Assembly: GCF_023206215.1 (NCBI RefSeq)
Contig: NZ_CP065800.1
Coordinates: forward strand, 3,162,001-3,226,000
Direction of reading: 5' to 3'
Origin: Butyrivibrio fibrisolvens
Lineage (GTDB): Bacteria; Bacillota; Clostridia; Lachnospirales; Lachnospiraceae
DNA length: 64,000 nt
Shown here: positions 1-7,807 of the stretch, piece by piece
How positions within the stretch are numbered: the stretch's first letter is position 1
Layout of the letters: every line of letters begins with the position of its first letter
The notes under the pieces: model-generated
What the model was told of the DNA's origin: nothing
Databases searched by the model: none
The model's input: the letters and a program-made list of their open reading frames with translations, nothing else
Made by a program: the position numbers and the translations under genes

Positions 1-611
1 TACAGATACGTCACATTATTTTTCCCGGTCTTAGAGTCAAGCTTCTCCTGCTTCCTCTCATTGGAGAACTGACCCTCACCAGCGTATATAAAGGGCTGCG
101 TAATCCCATGCTCATCCTTGGTCTTACGTATAAACAGGTGCACATACTTACATAGCCTAAGTGCCTGCAGATCCCTACTAGATATGTTGTTCTCGCATTC
201 CCATTGAAACATATCCGGTGCCAGGAACTTATCCTTGTATGCAAGTCGCTCTTCTATTGAAGCTTCTTTCTTAAGAGAAGCAAACACAATAGCCTCATCT
301 CCGTAGAAATATGTACCCTTCTGATTGTGGTCAGGATCCTTGAGCATCTTGAGCTGAACCTGATCCATACGATAGCTATGCCATAGCAAGAACTTCTCCG
401 AATTCTTATAAGTGATCTCATATTGCGTTAGTCCATAGGATACCAGATCGCTTATATATTCACGGAGCTGATCATCCATGCTTGCATTCAATGAGTATAC
501 GTCATCCTTTAATGCAAGACCTCCCTTTTTAAGCATAAAGCGAAGGGTATGAGCTATCTGATCCTCCGTGCATCCGGGCACTGCTAGCACTATAGTTAAC
601 AATTCGTAGTA
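1..611 (-). pseudogene. Start-less fragment of a DUF3427-type (helicase C-terminal) protein
   Basis: An open minus-strand frame runs from a stop at 612-614 to the left window edge, about 203 codons, but has no plausible start: its first codons already read like the middle of a protein. The translation contains a stretch of the kind EERLAYKDKFLAPDMFQWE followed by FIRKTKDEHG and PFIYAGEG, which I recognise as the DUF3427 domain found at the C-terminus of large DEAD/DEAH superfamily-2 helicase and restriction-like proteins. The N-terminal nuclease and helicase parts are absent; immediately upstream lies the terminator hairpin of the Nudix gene. I infer a deletion remnant. Its 3' end lies outside the window, so I cannot say whether further damage exists. 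Confidence 0.6.
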
Positions 612-633
612 TTATTCTCACCACGCCAAAAGC

Positions 634-667
634 GCCACATTCCAGTTGCTATCACCTGAAATGTGGC
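634..667 (-). terminator. Hairpin after the Nudix gene
   Basis: Arms GCCACATT and AATGTGGC (634-641 and 660-667) with an inner CAG/CTG pair form a stable hairpin 19 bases past the stop of the Nudix gene; on the minus strand it is followed by GCTTTT. The U-run is short, so it may be a weak terminator or a small repeat. Confidence 0.5.
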
Positions 668-685
668 AACATTTCAAACTGTAGT

Positions 686-1258
686 CTACATTTCTCTTTC
701 ATCTGCTTTAACGTATTTACAAACTATCTCCAGTCCGCCCATAGGAACACAGAACTTCTCATCCCTTGGTGGCTGGCATGCCTGATATACTTCCTCTAGG
801 TCGAACCACTCTACACTGTCCAGCTCTTCCTTTTGGATGGTAAGGTTATCAATTCCTACCTCCTCGTCATAGACATAGACGAATGCGATTTCATTATCCT
901 TAAAAGGCTTGCCATGGAATTCCTTTTCATACTGAATTGGAAATGTTCCTGCGAAATGCAAATCATCTGGACTTGCCTGAATACCAAGCTCCTCCGACAA
1001 TTCTCTAATAGCAGATTCTAATGGTTCATCACCAGCCTGAATATGCCCAGCTGATGAAGTATCATATCTGCCTGGAAAAGAATCCTTATTCATAGCTCGC
1101 TTCTGTAAAAGAACCTCTGTCTTATCACCATTTTTACGAACCACCCATATGTGAGCTGTTCTATGCCTGATGCCTTCAGCGTGCGCCTTTGATCTGGTCA
1201 CTGTCTCGCCCGTAGGCTGCCCATTTTCATCTACGATGTCAAAAATCTCTTCTGCCAT
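686..1258 (-). CDS. Nudix hydrolase (YfcD/Idi-like)
   Basis: A 190-residue Nudix protein. The Nudix box lies at about residues 71-93: it starts GHIQAG and ends RELSEELGI, matching Gx5(E)x7REUxEExGU except that the first E is D. The N-terminal EEIFDIVDENG and the HRTAHIWVV strand are typical of the YfcD / isopentenyl-diphosphate-isomerase-like subgroup, whose real substrates are mostly unknown; no IPP-isomerase assignment is justified. I chose the ATG at 1258 because it has GGGAG five bases upstream; an in-frame ATG at 1279 overlaps the stop of the upstream transporter gene (ATGA) and would add seven residues. It is the second gene of a two-gene unit with the SMR transporter. Confidence 0.85.
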   Translation of the reverse strand: MAEEIFDIVDENGQPTGETVTRSKAHAEGIRHRTAHIWVVRKNGDKTEVLLQKRAMNKDSFPGRYDTSSAGHIQAGDEPLESAIRELSEELGIQASPDDLHFAGTFPIQYEKEFHGKPFKDNEIAFVYVYDEEVGIDNLTIQKEELDSVEWFDLEEVYQACQPPRDEKFCVPMGGLEIVCKYVKADEREM

Positions 1259-1275
1259 GTTGCTCCCTTTTATCC

Positions 1276-1596
1276 TCATTCTTTTGCAAGAATCTTAAGT
1301 CCTGCAATTCCAACTACAATAAGAATAACACATATTACCTGTGGAACCGATAGCTTTTCATGAAAAAGAAATACACCAAGCAGCGTCGTTCCAAGTATTC
1401 CCATTCCAGTCCACATAGCATAGGCAGTACCTAAAGGCAACTGTCTAAGTGCAATTGCTAAAAACACTGCACTTGCTATGTAGCCCACTCCGGTAACAAT
1501 CGATGGAACTAGTACCGTAAATCCGTTAGACATTTTCATTGCCACAGCCCATGTGATTTCCAACGCTCCGGCAATCAATAGATAAATCCACTTCAT
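1276..1596 (-). CDS. gdx: SMR-family transporter, guanidinium exporter type (Gdx/SugE-like)
   Basis: A 106-residue protein with four hydrophobic segments, the standard length of small multidrug resistance transporters. It begins MKWIYLLIAGALE, placing the essential membrane Glu at residue 13 as in Gdx proteins, and carries WAVAMK, the GFT..PS segment after helix 1 and GTAYAMWTGMG in helix 3, which characterise the SugE/Gdx branch rather than the EmrE branch. Family knowledge: Gdx dimers export guanidinium in exchange for protons. The ATG at 1596 has GGAGG eight bases upstream. A promoter at 1726-1754 and a folded leader precede it, suggesting RNA-level control; guanidine riboswitches commonly control this family. 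Confidence 0.85.
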   Translation of the reverse strand: MKWIYLLIAGALEITWAVAMKMSNGFTVLVPSIVTGVGYIASAVFLAIALRQLPLGTAYAMWTGMGILGTTLLGVFLFHEKLSVPQVICVILIVVGIAGLKILAKE

Positions 1597-1621
1597 ATAA
1601 AGAACCTCCAAATATTAAAAT

Positions 1622-1697
1622 ACGCCATTCCTCTACCTGCTAAGACCTAACGATAAAGGAATGACGTGAATCCCACTACTCGGTAGCAATGGGCGTC
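1622..1697 (-). promoter_or_regulatory. Structured 5' leader of the gdx-type gene, candidate riboswitch
   Basis: Between the predicted transcript start (about 1719) and the gdx ribosome site the RNA can fold into two tandem hairpins: a 5' one built from GACG/CGTC, CCCA/TGGG and CTAC/GTAG around a CGA loop (1664-1697), and a 3' one with arms ATTCCT/AGGAAT (1627-1632, 1657-1662). Alternatively the ends pair (ACGCC with GGCGT, CTACC with GGTAG), which excludes the hairpins. Mutually exclusive folds directly before a guanidinium-exporter-type gene suggest a guanidine riboswitch, but I could not match it to the class I, II or III consensus from memory; class IV is possible. Confidence 0.45.
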
Positions 1698-1725
1698 TGT
1701 TTGTTTTATTGTCTTTTGGTGCGAA

Positions 1726-1754
1726 AACATAGAAGTCACCACTAACTCTCTCAA
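1726..1754 (-). promoter_or_regulatory. Promoter for the gdx-Nudix unit
   Basis: TTGAGA (1749-1754) and TATGTT (1726-1731) separated by exactly 17 bases, just downstream of the ppdK terminator and about 120 bases ahead of the gdx ribosome site. Confidence 0.45.
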
Positions 1755-1764
1755 CTAATACAAT

Positions 1765-1786
1765 AGGGAGCCCTTTCGGGCTCCCT
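1765..1786 (-). terminator. Terminator of ppdK
   Basis: Perfect nine-base arms AGGGAGCCC/GGGCTCCCT around a GAAA loop (minus strand), followed by ATTGTATT, 50 bases after the ppdK stop codon. Confidence 0.85.
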
Positions 1787-1838
1787 ACCAACTGTTTTAT
1801 CTCCACCATAAGCGCAGATAAAACAACAACTTTTTAGA

Positions 1839-4478
1839 TTAGTTCTGCTCAGCGATAGCTGCCTGTGCTGCTGCAAGTCTTGCGATCGGCACACGGAAAG
1901 GTGAGCAAGATACATAGTTAAGACCGATCTTGTGGCAGAACTCAACTGATGAAGGATCTCCACCGTGCTCACCACAGATACCAACGTGAAGGTTAGGATT
2001 AACAGGCTTACCAAGCTTGATAGCTGTCTCCATGAGCTTACCAACACCTGTCTGGTCAAGCTTAGCAAATGGATCGTTCTCGAAGATCTTTGTATCATAG
2101 TAAGCGTTAAGGAACTTACCAGCATCATCACGAGAGAAACCATATGTCATCTGTGTAAGGTCGTTAGTACCGAAGCAGAAGAAATCAGCTTCCTTAGCGA
2201 TCTCATCAGCTGTAAGAGCAGCTCTTGGGATCTCGATCATAGTACCAACTTCGTACTTAAGGTCAGCACCAGCAGCCTTGATCTCAGCATCAGCTGTCTC
2301 AACAACTACCTGCTTAACGAACTTAAGCTCTTTAACATCACATACAAGAGGAATCATGATTTCAGGAACAACTTTCCAGTCAGCATGCTTCTTCTGTACG
2401 TTGAGAGCTGCACGGATAACAGCCTTTGTCTGCATCTTAGCAATTTCAGGATATGTAACTGCAAGACGGCATCCTCTGTGACCCATCATAGGGTTGAACT
2501 CGTGAAGAGAATTGATCATAGCTTTGATCTCTTCTACGCTCTTGTTCTTAGCATCAGCAAGCTTCTTGATATCAGCTTCTTCTGTAGGAACGAACTCGTG
2601 AAGCGGAGGATCAAGGAATCTGATAGTAACCGGGTTACCTTCAAGTGCCTCGAAGAGTCCTTCGAAGTCGTTCTGCTGGTAAGGAAGGATCTTCTCAAGA
2701 GCAGCTTCTCTCTCTTCTACTGTATCTGAGCAGATCATCTCACGGAAAGCTGCGATTCTGTCAGCTTCGAAGAACATGTGCTCTGTACGGCAAAGACCGA
2801 TACCTTCTGCACCAAGCTCTCTAGCCTTCTTAGCGTCAGCAGGTGTATCAGCGTTTGTTCTAACCTTAAGCTTTCTATACTTGTCAGCCCAAGCCATGAT
2901 ACGGCCGAACTCACCAGCGATAGTAGCATCAACTGTAGGGATAATACCCTGGTAGATGTTACCTGTTGTACCATCGATAGAGATTGTATCACCTTCGTGG
3001 AACTCTACGCCACCAAGTGTGAACTTCTTGTTCTCTTCGTCCATGTTGATGTCGCCGCAACCGGATACGCAGCACTCACCCATACCACGAGCAACAACTG
3101 CTGCGTGAGATGTCATACCACCACGAACTGTGAGGATACCCTGAGCAGCCTTCATACCTGTGATATCTTCAGGAGATGTCTCAAGACGTACAAGAACTAC
3201 CTTCTCGCCTCTTGCAGCCCAAGCTTCTGCATCGTCAGCTGTGAATACAACCTTACCAGCAGCAGCTCCAGGTGAAGCGCCAAGACCCTTTCCAAGTGGT
3301 GTTGCAGCCTTAAGAGCAGCAGCATCAAACTGAGGGTGAAGGAGTGTATCAAGGTTACGAGGCTCGATCATAGCAACAGCCTCTGCCTCTGTCTTGTGTC
3401 CCTCATCAACGAGGTCGCAAGCGATCTTAAGAGCAGCCTGAGCTGTTCTCTTACCATTACGGCACTGAAGCATGTAGAGCTTCTTGTTCTCTACTGTGAA
3501 CTCCATGTCCTGCATGTCGTGGTAGTGATTCTCAAGAGTCTCACAAACCTTAAGGAAGTCAGCGTATGCTTCAGGGAACTCTTTCTCCATCTGTGCGATT
3601 GGCATAGGAGTACGAACACCTGCAACAACGTCTTCACCCTGTGCATTGATGAGGAACTCACCCATAAGCTTGTTCTCACCTGTAGCAGGATCACGTGTGA
3701 ATGCAACACCTGTACCGGACTGGTTGTTAAGGTTACCGAATACCATAGGCATTACGTTAACAGCTGTTCCCCATGAATAAGGGATGTCGTTGTCACGACG
3801 ATATACGTTAGCACGAGGGTTATCCCATGAACGGAATACAGCCTCGATAGCAAGCTTTAACTGCTCAACAGGATCTGAAGGGAAATCTGTACCGAGCTGG
3901 TTCTTGTACTCTGCCTTGAACTGCTCAGCAAGTTCTTTAAGATCAGCAGCTGTAAGGTCTACGTCATACTTAACGCCCTTCTCTTCTTTCATCTTGTCGA
4001 TGAGCTGCTCAAAATACTTCTTACCAACTTCCATAACTACGTCAGAGAACATCTGGATGAAACGTCTGTAAGAGTCATATACGAAACGCTCGAATGCAGG
4101 ATCAGGATTGCCCTTGATCATTGCTGCAACAACTTCGTCATTAAGACCAAGGTTGAGGATTGTATCCATCATACCAGGCATAGATGCACGAGCACCTGAA
4201 CGAACAGAAACAAGAAGAGGATTCTCAAGGTCTCCGAACTTCTTTCCGTTCTCTTTTTCCATCCAAGCAACACCTTCCATTGCCTGTGCCATGATTTCGT
4301 CGTTGATCTTACGACCATCCTCGTAGTACTGAGTACAAGCCTCAGTTGTGATTGTGAAACCCTGTGGAACCGGAAGTCCGATCTCAGTCATTTCAGCAAG
4401 GTTAGCGCCCTTTCCACCAAGGAGATTGCGCATGGACATGTTACCTTCTTTGAAGGTATAAACCCACTTATTAGCCAT
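1839..4478 (-). CDS. ppdK: Pyruvate, phosphate dikinase
   Basis: PPDK interconverts pyruvate, ATP and phosphate with PEP, AMP and pyrophosphate; in anaerobes it usually serves glycolysis or gluconeogenesis. The 879-residue product is full length. The N-terminal ATP-grasp domain starts MANKWVYTF and contains GGKGANLAEM; the swivelling phosphohistidine domain has GGMTSHAAVVARG with the catalytic His near residue 456; the C-terminal TIM barrel contains the PEP-site Cys in CGEHGGDPSS near residue 833. I chose the ATG at 4478 because homologues begin there and it is preceded by AGGGAAG; an upstream in-frame ATG at 4529 would add 17 basic residues. It appears to be a single-gene unit with its own terminator. 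Confidence 0.97.
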   Translation of the reverse strand: MANKWVYTFKEGNMSMRNLLGGKGANLAEMTEIGLPVPQGFTITTEACTQYYEDGRKINDEIMAQAMEGVAWMEKENGKKFGDLENPLLVSVRSGARASMPGMMDTILNLGLNDEVVAAMIKGNPDPAFERFVYDSYRRFIQMFSDVVMEVGKKYFEQLIDKMKEEKGVKYDVDLTAADLKELAEQFKAEYKNQLGTDFPSDPVEQLKLAIEAVFRSWDNPRANVYRRDNDIPYSWGTAVNVMPMVFGNLNNQSGTGVAFTRDPATGENKLMGEFLINAQGEDVVAGVRTPMPIAQMEKEFPEAYADFLKVCETLENHYHDMQDMEFTVENKKLYMLQCRNGKRTAQAALKIACDLVDEGHKTEAEAVAMIEPRNLDTLLHPQFDAAALKAATPLGKGLGASPGAAAGKVVFTADDAEAWAARGEKVVLVRLETSPEDITGMKAAQGILTVRGGMTSHAAVVARGMGECCVSGCGDINMDEENKKFTLGGVEFHEGDTISIDGTTGNIYQGIIPTVDATIAGEFGRIMAWADKYRKLKVRTNADTPADAKKARELGAEGIGLCRTEHMFFEADRIAAFREMICSDTVEEREAALEKILPYQQNDFEGLFEALEGNPVTIRFLDPPLHEFVPTEEADIKKLADAKNKSVEEIKAMINSLHEFNPMMGHRGCRLAVTYPEIAKMQTKAVIRAALNVQKKHADWKVVPEIMIPLVCDVKELKFVKQVVVETADAEIKAAGADLKYEVGTMIEIPRAALTADEIAKEADFFCFGTNDLTQMTYGFSRDDAGKFLNAYYDTKIFENDPFAKLDQTGVGKLMETAIKLGKPVNPNLHVGICGEHGGDPSSVEFCHKIGLNYVSCSPFRVPIARLAAAQAAIAEQN

Positions 4479-4663
4479 TTTCTTCCCTTTCTTTGCAGCT
4501 TTTTGTAAAACTGCAATTTCCCTATACATTTTTTATAATCATCTGCATAATTTAAGACCCTGTCCAGAAACGAATGGACGAAACAAAATACGAACTTAAA
4601 TTCTCTTTTATCTCATTTAGTTCCTGAACAGAACCTTAATCATACAGACATTATCAAGAATAA

Positions 4664-5635
4664 TTAAAGCTGCGTGTATTCACGCGTGCCCTCTTCAATA
4701 AACTGATCAGCTTTTTCTTTCATATTCTCCGCCTTCTCTTTCATGTCGGGGATAAAGCTGTCAAATATAAATATATCAAACTTGCCTCTGGCCTTGTCCA
4801 AAGCTTCCTGATCCTTGATAGTCCAGGCAGCTGCCGTATTGCGATAGAGCCTGTGAACAATACGCCTTGACATGTTTCTTTCGTGTTTGTAATTATAAGC
4901 CACAAAATCAGGTCTTGTTATGAAGTTAAGAAGAAGATTCGAAGGCACCTTCCATATCTTAGAGTGAAACTCATCCTTCTCATCCTTAAGGAACTCTTCT
5001 GCAAGCTGTCCTCTCATAACCTCCGGATGATGCTTCCTGTACCAGATAAGACCAAGCGGGTTGAAGGATTCTATACAGTAATCTCCCTTATAACTTCTAA
5101 GAAGACCGTCCGCTACAGGACATACGCCTGTATCAAAGGCTTCTATCTTGAGCTCAATGATAAGCGGAACCTTCCCATCGACCATCTTAAGAAAATCCTC
5201 AAATTTAGGAATCTTCTCATCAGAATCAAGCAGGTGAAAATGCTGTAATTCTTCGTAAGAATAGTCACCGACCTTACCTCTTACGCCAAGACTGCCATCA
5301 AGATTATGTATTGGATAATGTGATTCAAATCCCTTATCATATCTTGCTACCCTGGCCAGAGTAAAATCATGGAAGATCACCGGTATACCATCTCTTGTGA
5401 GCTGAACATCACACTCAATGCCATATCCGGCTTCTACAGCCTTTTTAAAAGCGGCCATTGAGTTCTCCGGCGCATTGGAATTGTTATCATGAAGTCCTCG
5501 ATGAGCATATAACTTGCCAACGAAAGGCTTTTTTGAAGGTTTTTTGATTATTCTCGGCATAACAGCAGCCAGATAAAGTCCCCCCAAGGCAGCCGGTATA
5601 GATGCTAATGTCAGCAGTATTTTCTTAGAACCCAT
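4664..5635 (-). CDS. Membrane-anchored glycerophosphodiester phosphodiesterase
   Basis: GDPD-family enzyme that cleaves glycerophosphodiesters to sn-glycerol 3-phosphate and an alcohol. A single N-terminal membrane helix (about residues 5-27) is followed by the catalytic barrel: AHRGLH near residue 43, the APENS loop, ECDVQLTRDG, then PVIFHD, which together carry the conserved His, Glu and Asp residues for metal binding and catalysis. Length, about 323 residues, is normal for an anchored GDPD. The start is uncertain: the first ATG at 5635 has GAGG about 15 bases away, while a TTG at 5650 lies almost on top of that motif. The active site presumably faces outside. The neighbours suggest no partner. 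Confidence 0.88.
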   Translation of the reverse strand: MGSKKILLTLASIPAALGGLYLAAVMPRIIKKPSKKPFVGKLYAHRGLHDNNSNAPENSMAAFKKAVEAGYGIECDVQLTRDGIPVIFHDFTLARVARYDKGFESHYPIHNLDGSLGVRGKVGDYSYEELQHFHLLDSDEKIPKFEDFLKMVDGKVPLIIELKIEAFDTGVCPVADGLLRSYKGDYCIESFNPLGLIWYRKHHPEVMRGQLAEEFLKDEKDEFHSKIWKVPSNLLLNFITRPDFVAYNYKHERNMSRRIVHRLYRNTAAAWTIKDQEALDKARGKFDIFIFDSFIPDMKEKAENMKEKADQFIEEGTREYTQL

Positions 5636-5781
5636 ATTACAATTTACCAACCTCTTCAGAATTTGTGAAAAAACTCACAAACACCACCATGATATTTTAA
5701 TACATAGCTGTTTTTATAGCAAGAGTTTGTTTCAAAAACAATACTCAATTTTTGCTAAGTTTTTGTGAATTTTCATCATAA

Positions 5782-5825
5782 AAAGGTTTGGGTTTGAAAA
5801 AAGTCTTGTACAAACCCAAACCTTT
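5782..5825 (-). terminator. Terminator downstream of the MFS gene
   Basis: Perfect 15-base inverted repeat (5782-5796 and 5811-5825, AAAGGTTTGGGTTTG and its complement) with a 14-base loop, ending in TTTTTA on the minus strand. Confidence 0.75.
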
Positions 5826-5916
5826 AGATCAAAAAAGCCCTATTTCTTGTCTATTTCTATCATATAGGCATCGCCAGATAAGCCTTCATGATCATAACTT
5901 ATAATGCCTTGGTAAC

Positions 5917-7221
5917 TTAGGCCTGTCTTTCAGAATCGCCATGTCTTACCATAAGCATTGTAACAAAAGCCAGTGTCGAAAATATGAACGCATACGGAAA
6001 AAGTGTTCTGTATGAGACCTGTTCAAGGAGAATACCGGAAGCAATAGGTGTAAATACCTGCGCAGCCATGCTGAATGTATAGTAATATCCGGTGTACTTG
6101 CCTATATCTGATGCGCTGGACATCTGAACTACCATAGGATATGAGTTTACATTGATAGAAGCCCATCCAAATCCTATTATTACGAACATAAAAACTATAG
6201 CATTTGAATATCCCGTAGCAAAAGCTCCAGCAAGATAGCATATACTCATAAGTGCAACGCCCATAAGTATAGTCTTCTTGCGCCCTATCTTGGATGATAT
6301 CCATCCTATAGGAAGATATGATATAACAGCTGCAATAGTAGCTATCATGAGACAATTGGCATATGCCCCATTCTTAAGCCCCCAGACTTCTTCTACATAT
6401 CTGGAAAAAGCTGTTGTCACAGCATTATAAGCAGTAAACCACAAAAGAACTGATATCAGAAGAAAAATAAGACTTCTCTTTACTGCAGCAGGCATAGCAG
6501 CGCTACCTGCAGACTCTTCATCGGCACTTGCAGCCTTTTTGGATGCTTCATCATCAGCATCATCCATAGAAAGGCCGGCAGCTGTGACTTCTTTGGTAAC
6601 CTTATCTCGTATACTATTTTCATGGATTGTTATAAATAGTATAACAACGCACACTACCATGGCTATACTTATTGCAAGTGCAAGGGGTGTATAGTTAGTC
6701 CTTGACTGATCATCAGCATCTTTAAGCAGAAGTGATATCATGGCAAGTGTATATACAGCTCCCACTGTACCCATGAGATTGATTATGGCATTGGCGCGTG
6801 AGCGAAGCGGAGGCGGTGTAAGATCAGGCATCATAGCTACAGCCGGTGATCTGTAGATTCCCATTGATACTAATAGAAGCAAAAGTATTATTATAAATAT
6901 AGCAATTCTTCCCGGAACATTTGCAAAGTTAATAAGGATCTGGAAAAGAATGGTTGATGCAACTGTTCCTATAAGGATAAAAGGCATCCTTTTACCAATC
7001 TTGGTATTAGTACGGTCTGAAAGTGTTCCAAAAAGTGGAAGAAGGAAAAGTGCAAATACATTATCAAGAGCCATGATAAAGCCCGTAATACCCTCTCCAA
7101 GGCCAAATGTATATTTTAAGATCCTGGGAATTTCGTTGTCATAGAACTGCCAGAAGATGCAGATAGACATGAAGGCAAATCCAATAAGTATAGTTCTCCC
7201 ATAGTTTAGCTTGAGTTTCAT
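5917..7221 (-). CDS. MFS transporter, GPH/SLC45-like sugar-type
   Basis: A 434-residue membrane protein with about twelve hydrophobic helices. The loop between helices 2 and 3 reads FGTLSDRTNTKIGKRMPF, the MFS/GPH signature, and YRSPAVAMMPDLTPPPLRS follows helix 4, a segment typical of the glycoside-pentoside-hexuronide and SLC45-like sucrose/maltose symporters. A 40-residue hydrophilic, Ala/Asp/Glu-rich loop separates the two six-helix halves. The start is well supported by AGGGGGAG eight bases upstream. It appears to be a lone gene with a strong terminator, so the substrate cannot be read from context; a glycoside or disaccharide is an inference from the family. Confidence 0.8.
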   Translation of the reverse strand: MKLKLNYGRTILIGFAFMSICIFWQFYDNEIPRILKYTFGLGEGITGFIMALDNVFALFLLPLFGTLSDRTNTKIGKRMPFILIGTVASTILFQILINFANVPGRIAIFIIILLLLLVSMGIYRSPAVAMMPDLTPPPLRSRANAIINLMGTVGAVYTLAMISLLLKDADDQSRTNYTPLALAISIAMVVCVVILFITIHENSIRDKVTKEVTAAGLSMDDADDEASKKAASADEESAGSAAMPAAVKRSLIFLLISVLLWFTAYNAVTTAFSRYVEEVWGLKNGAYANCLMIATIAAVISYLPIGWISSKIGRKKTILMGVALMSICYLAGAFATGYSNAIVFMFVIIGFGWASINVNSYPMVVQMSSASDIGKYTGYYYTFSMAAQVFTPIASGILLEQVSYRTLFPYAFIFSTLAFVTMLMVRHGDSERQA

Positions 7222-7376
7222 AAAAGACTCCCCCTGTTAGATTATTAGATATTTCTATAATTTAGAAAATGAAAATATGAAATGAAGCTATAAACCTTAT
7301 TTATATAATATCACATAAAACTAAACTGTTGGGCATGACTAATATTACTAATCTGACGCGTCAATATTCACGTAAA

Positions 7377-7417
7377 ATACGCCGCCCCTATAACCAAATA
7401 CAATAGGGACGGCGTAT
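7377..7417 (-). terminator. Terminator of the small zinc-ribbon gene
   Basis: Arms ATACGCCGCCCCTA/TAGGGACGGCGTAT with one mismatch; on the minus strand the hairpin precedes TTTTA. Confidence 0.75.
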
Positions 7418-7479
7418 ATCTATACCAATGTTATAAATACATAAAATGTCAGCTTATATCAATTCTAATAATATGTGTA

Positions 7480-7749
7480 TCAGATCCAGCTATAATCTCC
7501 GCCTGTAACAGCCAGAGACAAAAGTGTATCCATGCGCTCAACTTCCTCTTCTCCAGAAATAACCTCTAAGAGCTTTGCTGTCTCAACTGCTTCCGGCATC
7601 TTCTCATCAGGGCCTATCTCCATATCAGGTTCCTTACCACAATATGGGCATACAAGACTAGGTCCTACCTTAACTGATAAAAATCTGCTGGCACACTCAC
7701 TACATTCATAAAAGCCTGCAACTTTAGTTCCATCCGGTACATAGTACAT
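7480..7749 (-). CDS. Small zinc-ribbon protein of unknown function
   Basis: An 89-residue protein starting MYYVPDGTKVAGF. Two Cys pairs, CSEC near residue 16 and CPYC near residue 36, form a likely zinc ribbon; the rest is acidic (GPDEKMPEAVETAK). The ATG at 7749 has GGAGAG seven to eight bases upstream; a longer in-frame extension upstream runs into the ABC-F gene in another frame and is not supported. It lies 58 bases after the ABC-F stop with a hairpin between, so it is probably expressed partly by read-through. I do not recognise a named family. Confidence 0.7.
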   Translation of the reverse strand: MYYVPDGTKVAGFYECSECASRFLSVKVGPSLVCPYCGKEPDMEIGPDEKMPEAVETAKLLEVISGEEEVERMDTLLSLAVTGGDYSWI

Positions 7750-7771
7750 TTTAAACTCTCCTTTTTTACAA

Positions 7772-7800
7772 AAAGACCAGTGCCAAGAAGCACCGGTCTT
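7772..7800 (-). terminator. Terminator of the ABC-F gene
   Basis: Arms AAGACCGGTGC/GCACTGGTCTT with one mismatch, followed by TTTTTGT on the minus strand, eight bases after the ABC-F stop. Confidence 0.7.
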
Positions 7801-7807
7801 GTAGATA

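Noticed and set aside
1640..1700. GTTAGG/CCTAAC near a long stem, resembling an integron attC site
   Set aside because: No matching second core box and no integrase nearby; the folded leader explanation fits better.
1965..2729. Plus-strand 254-codon frame inside ppdK
   Set aside because: ppdK is complete and conserved on the other strand; the frame shows no family features.
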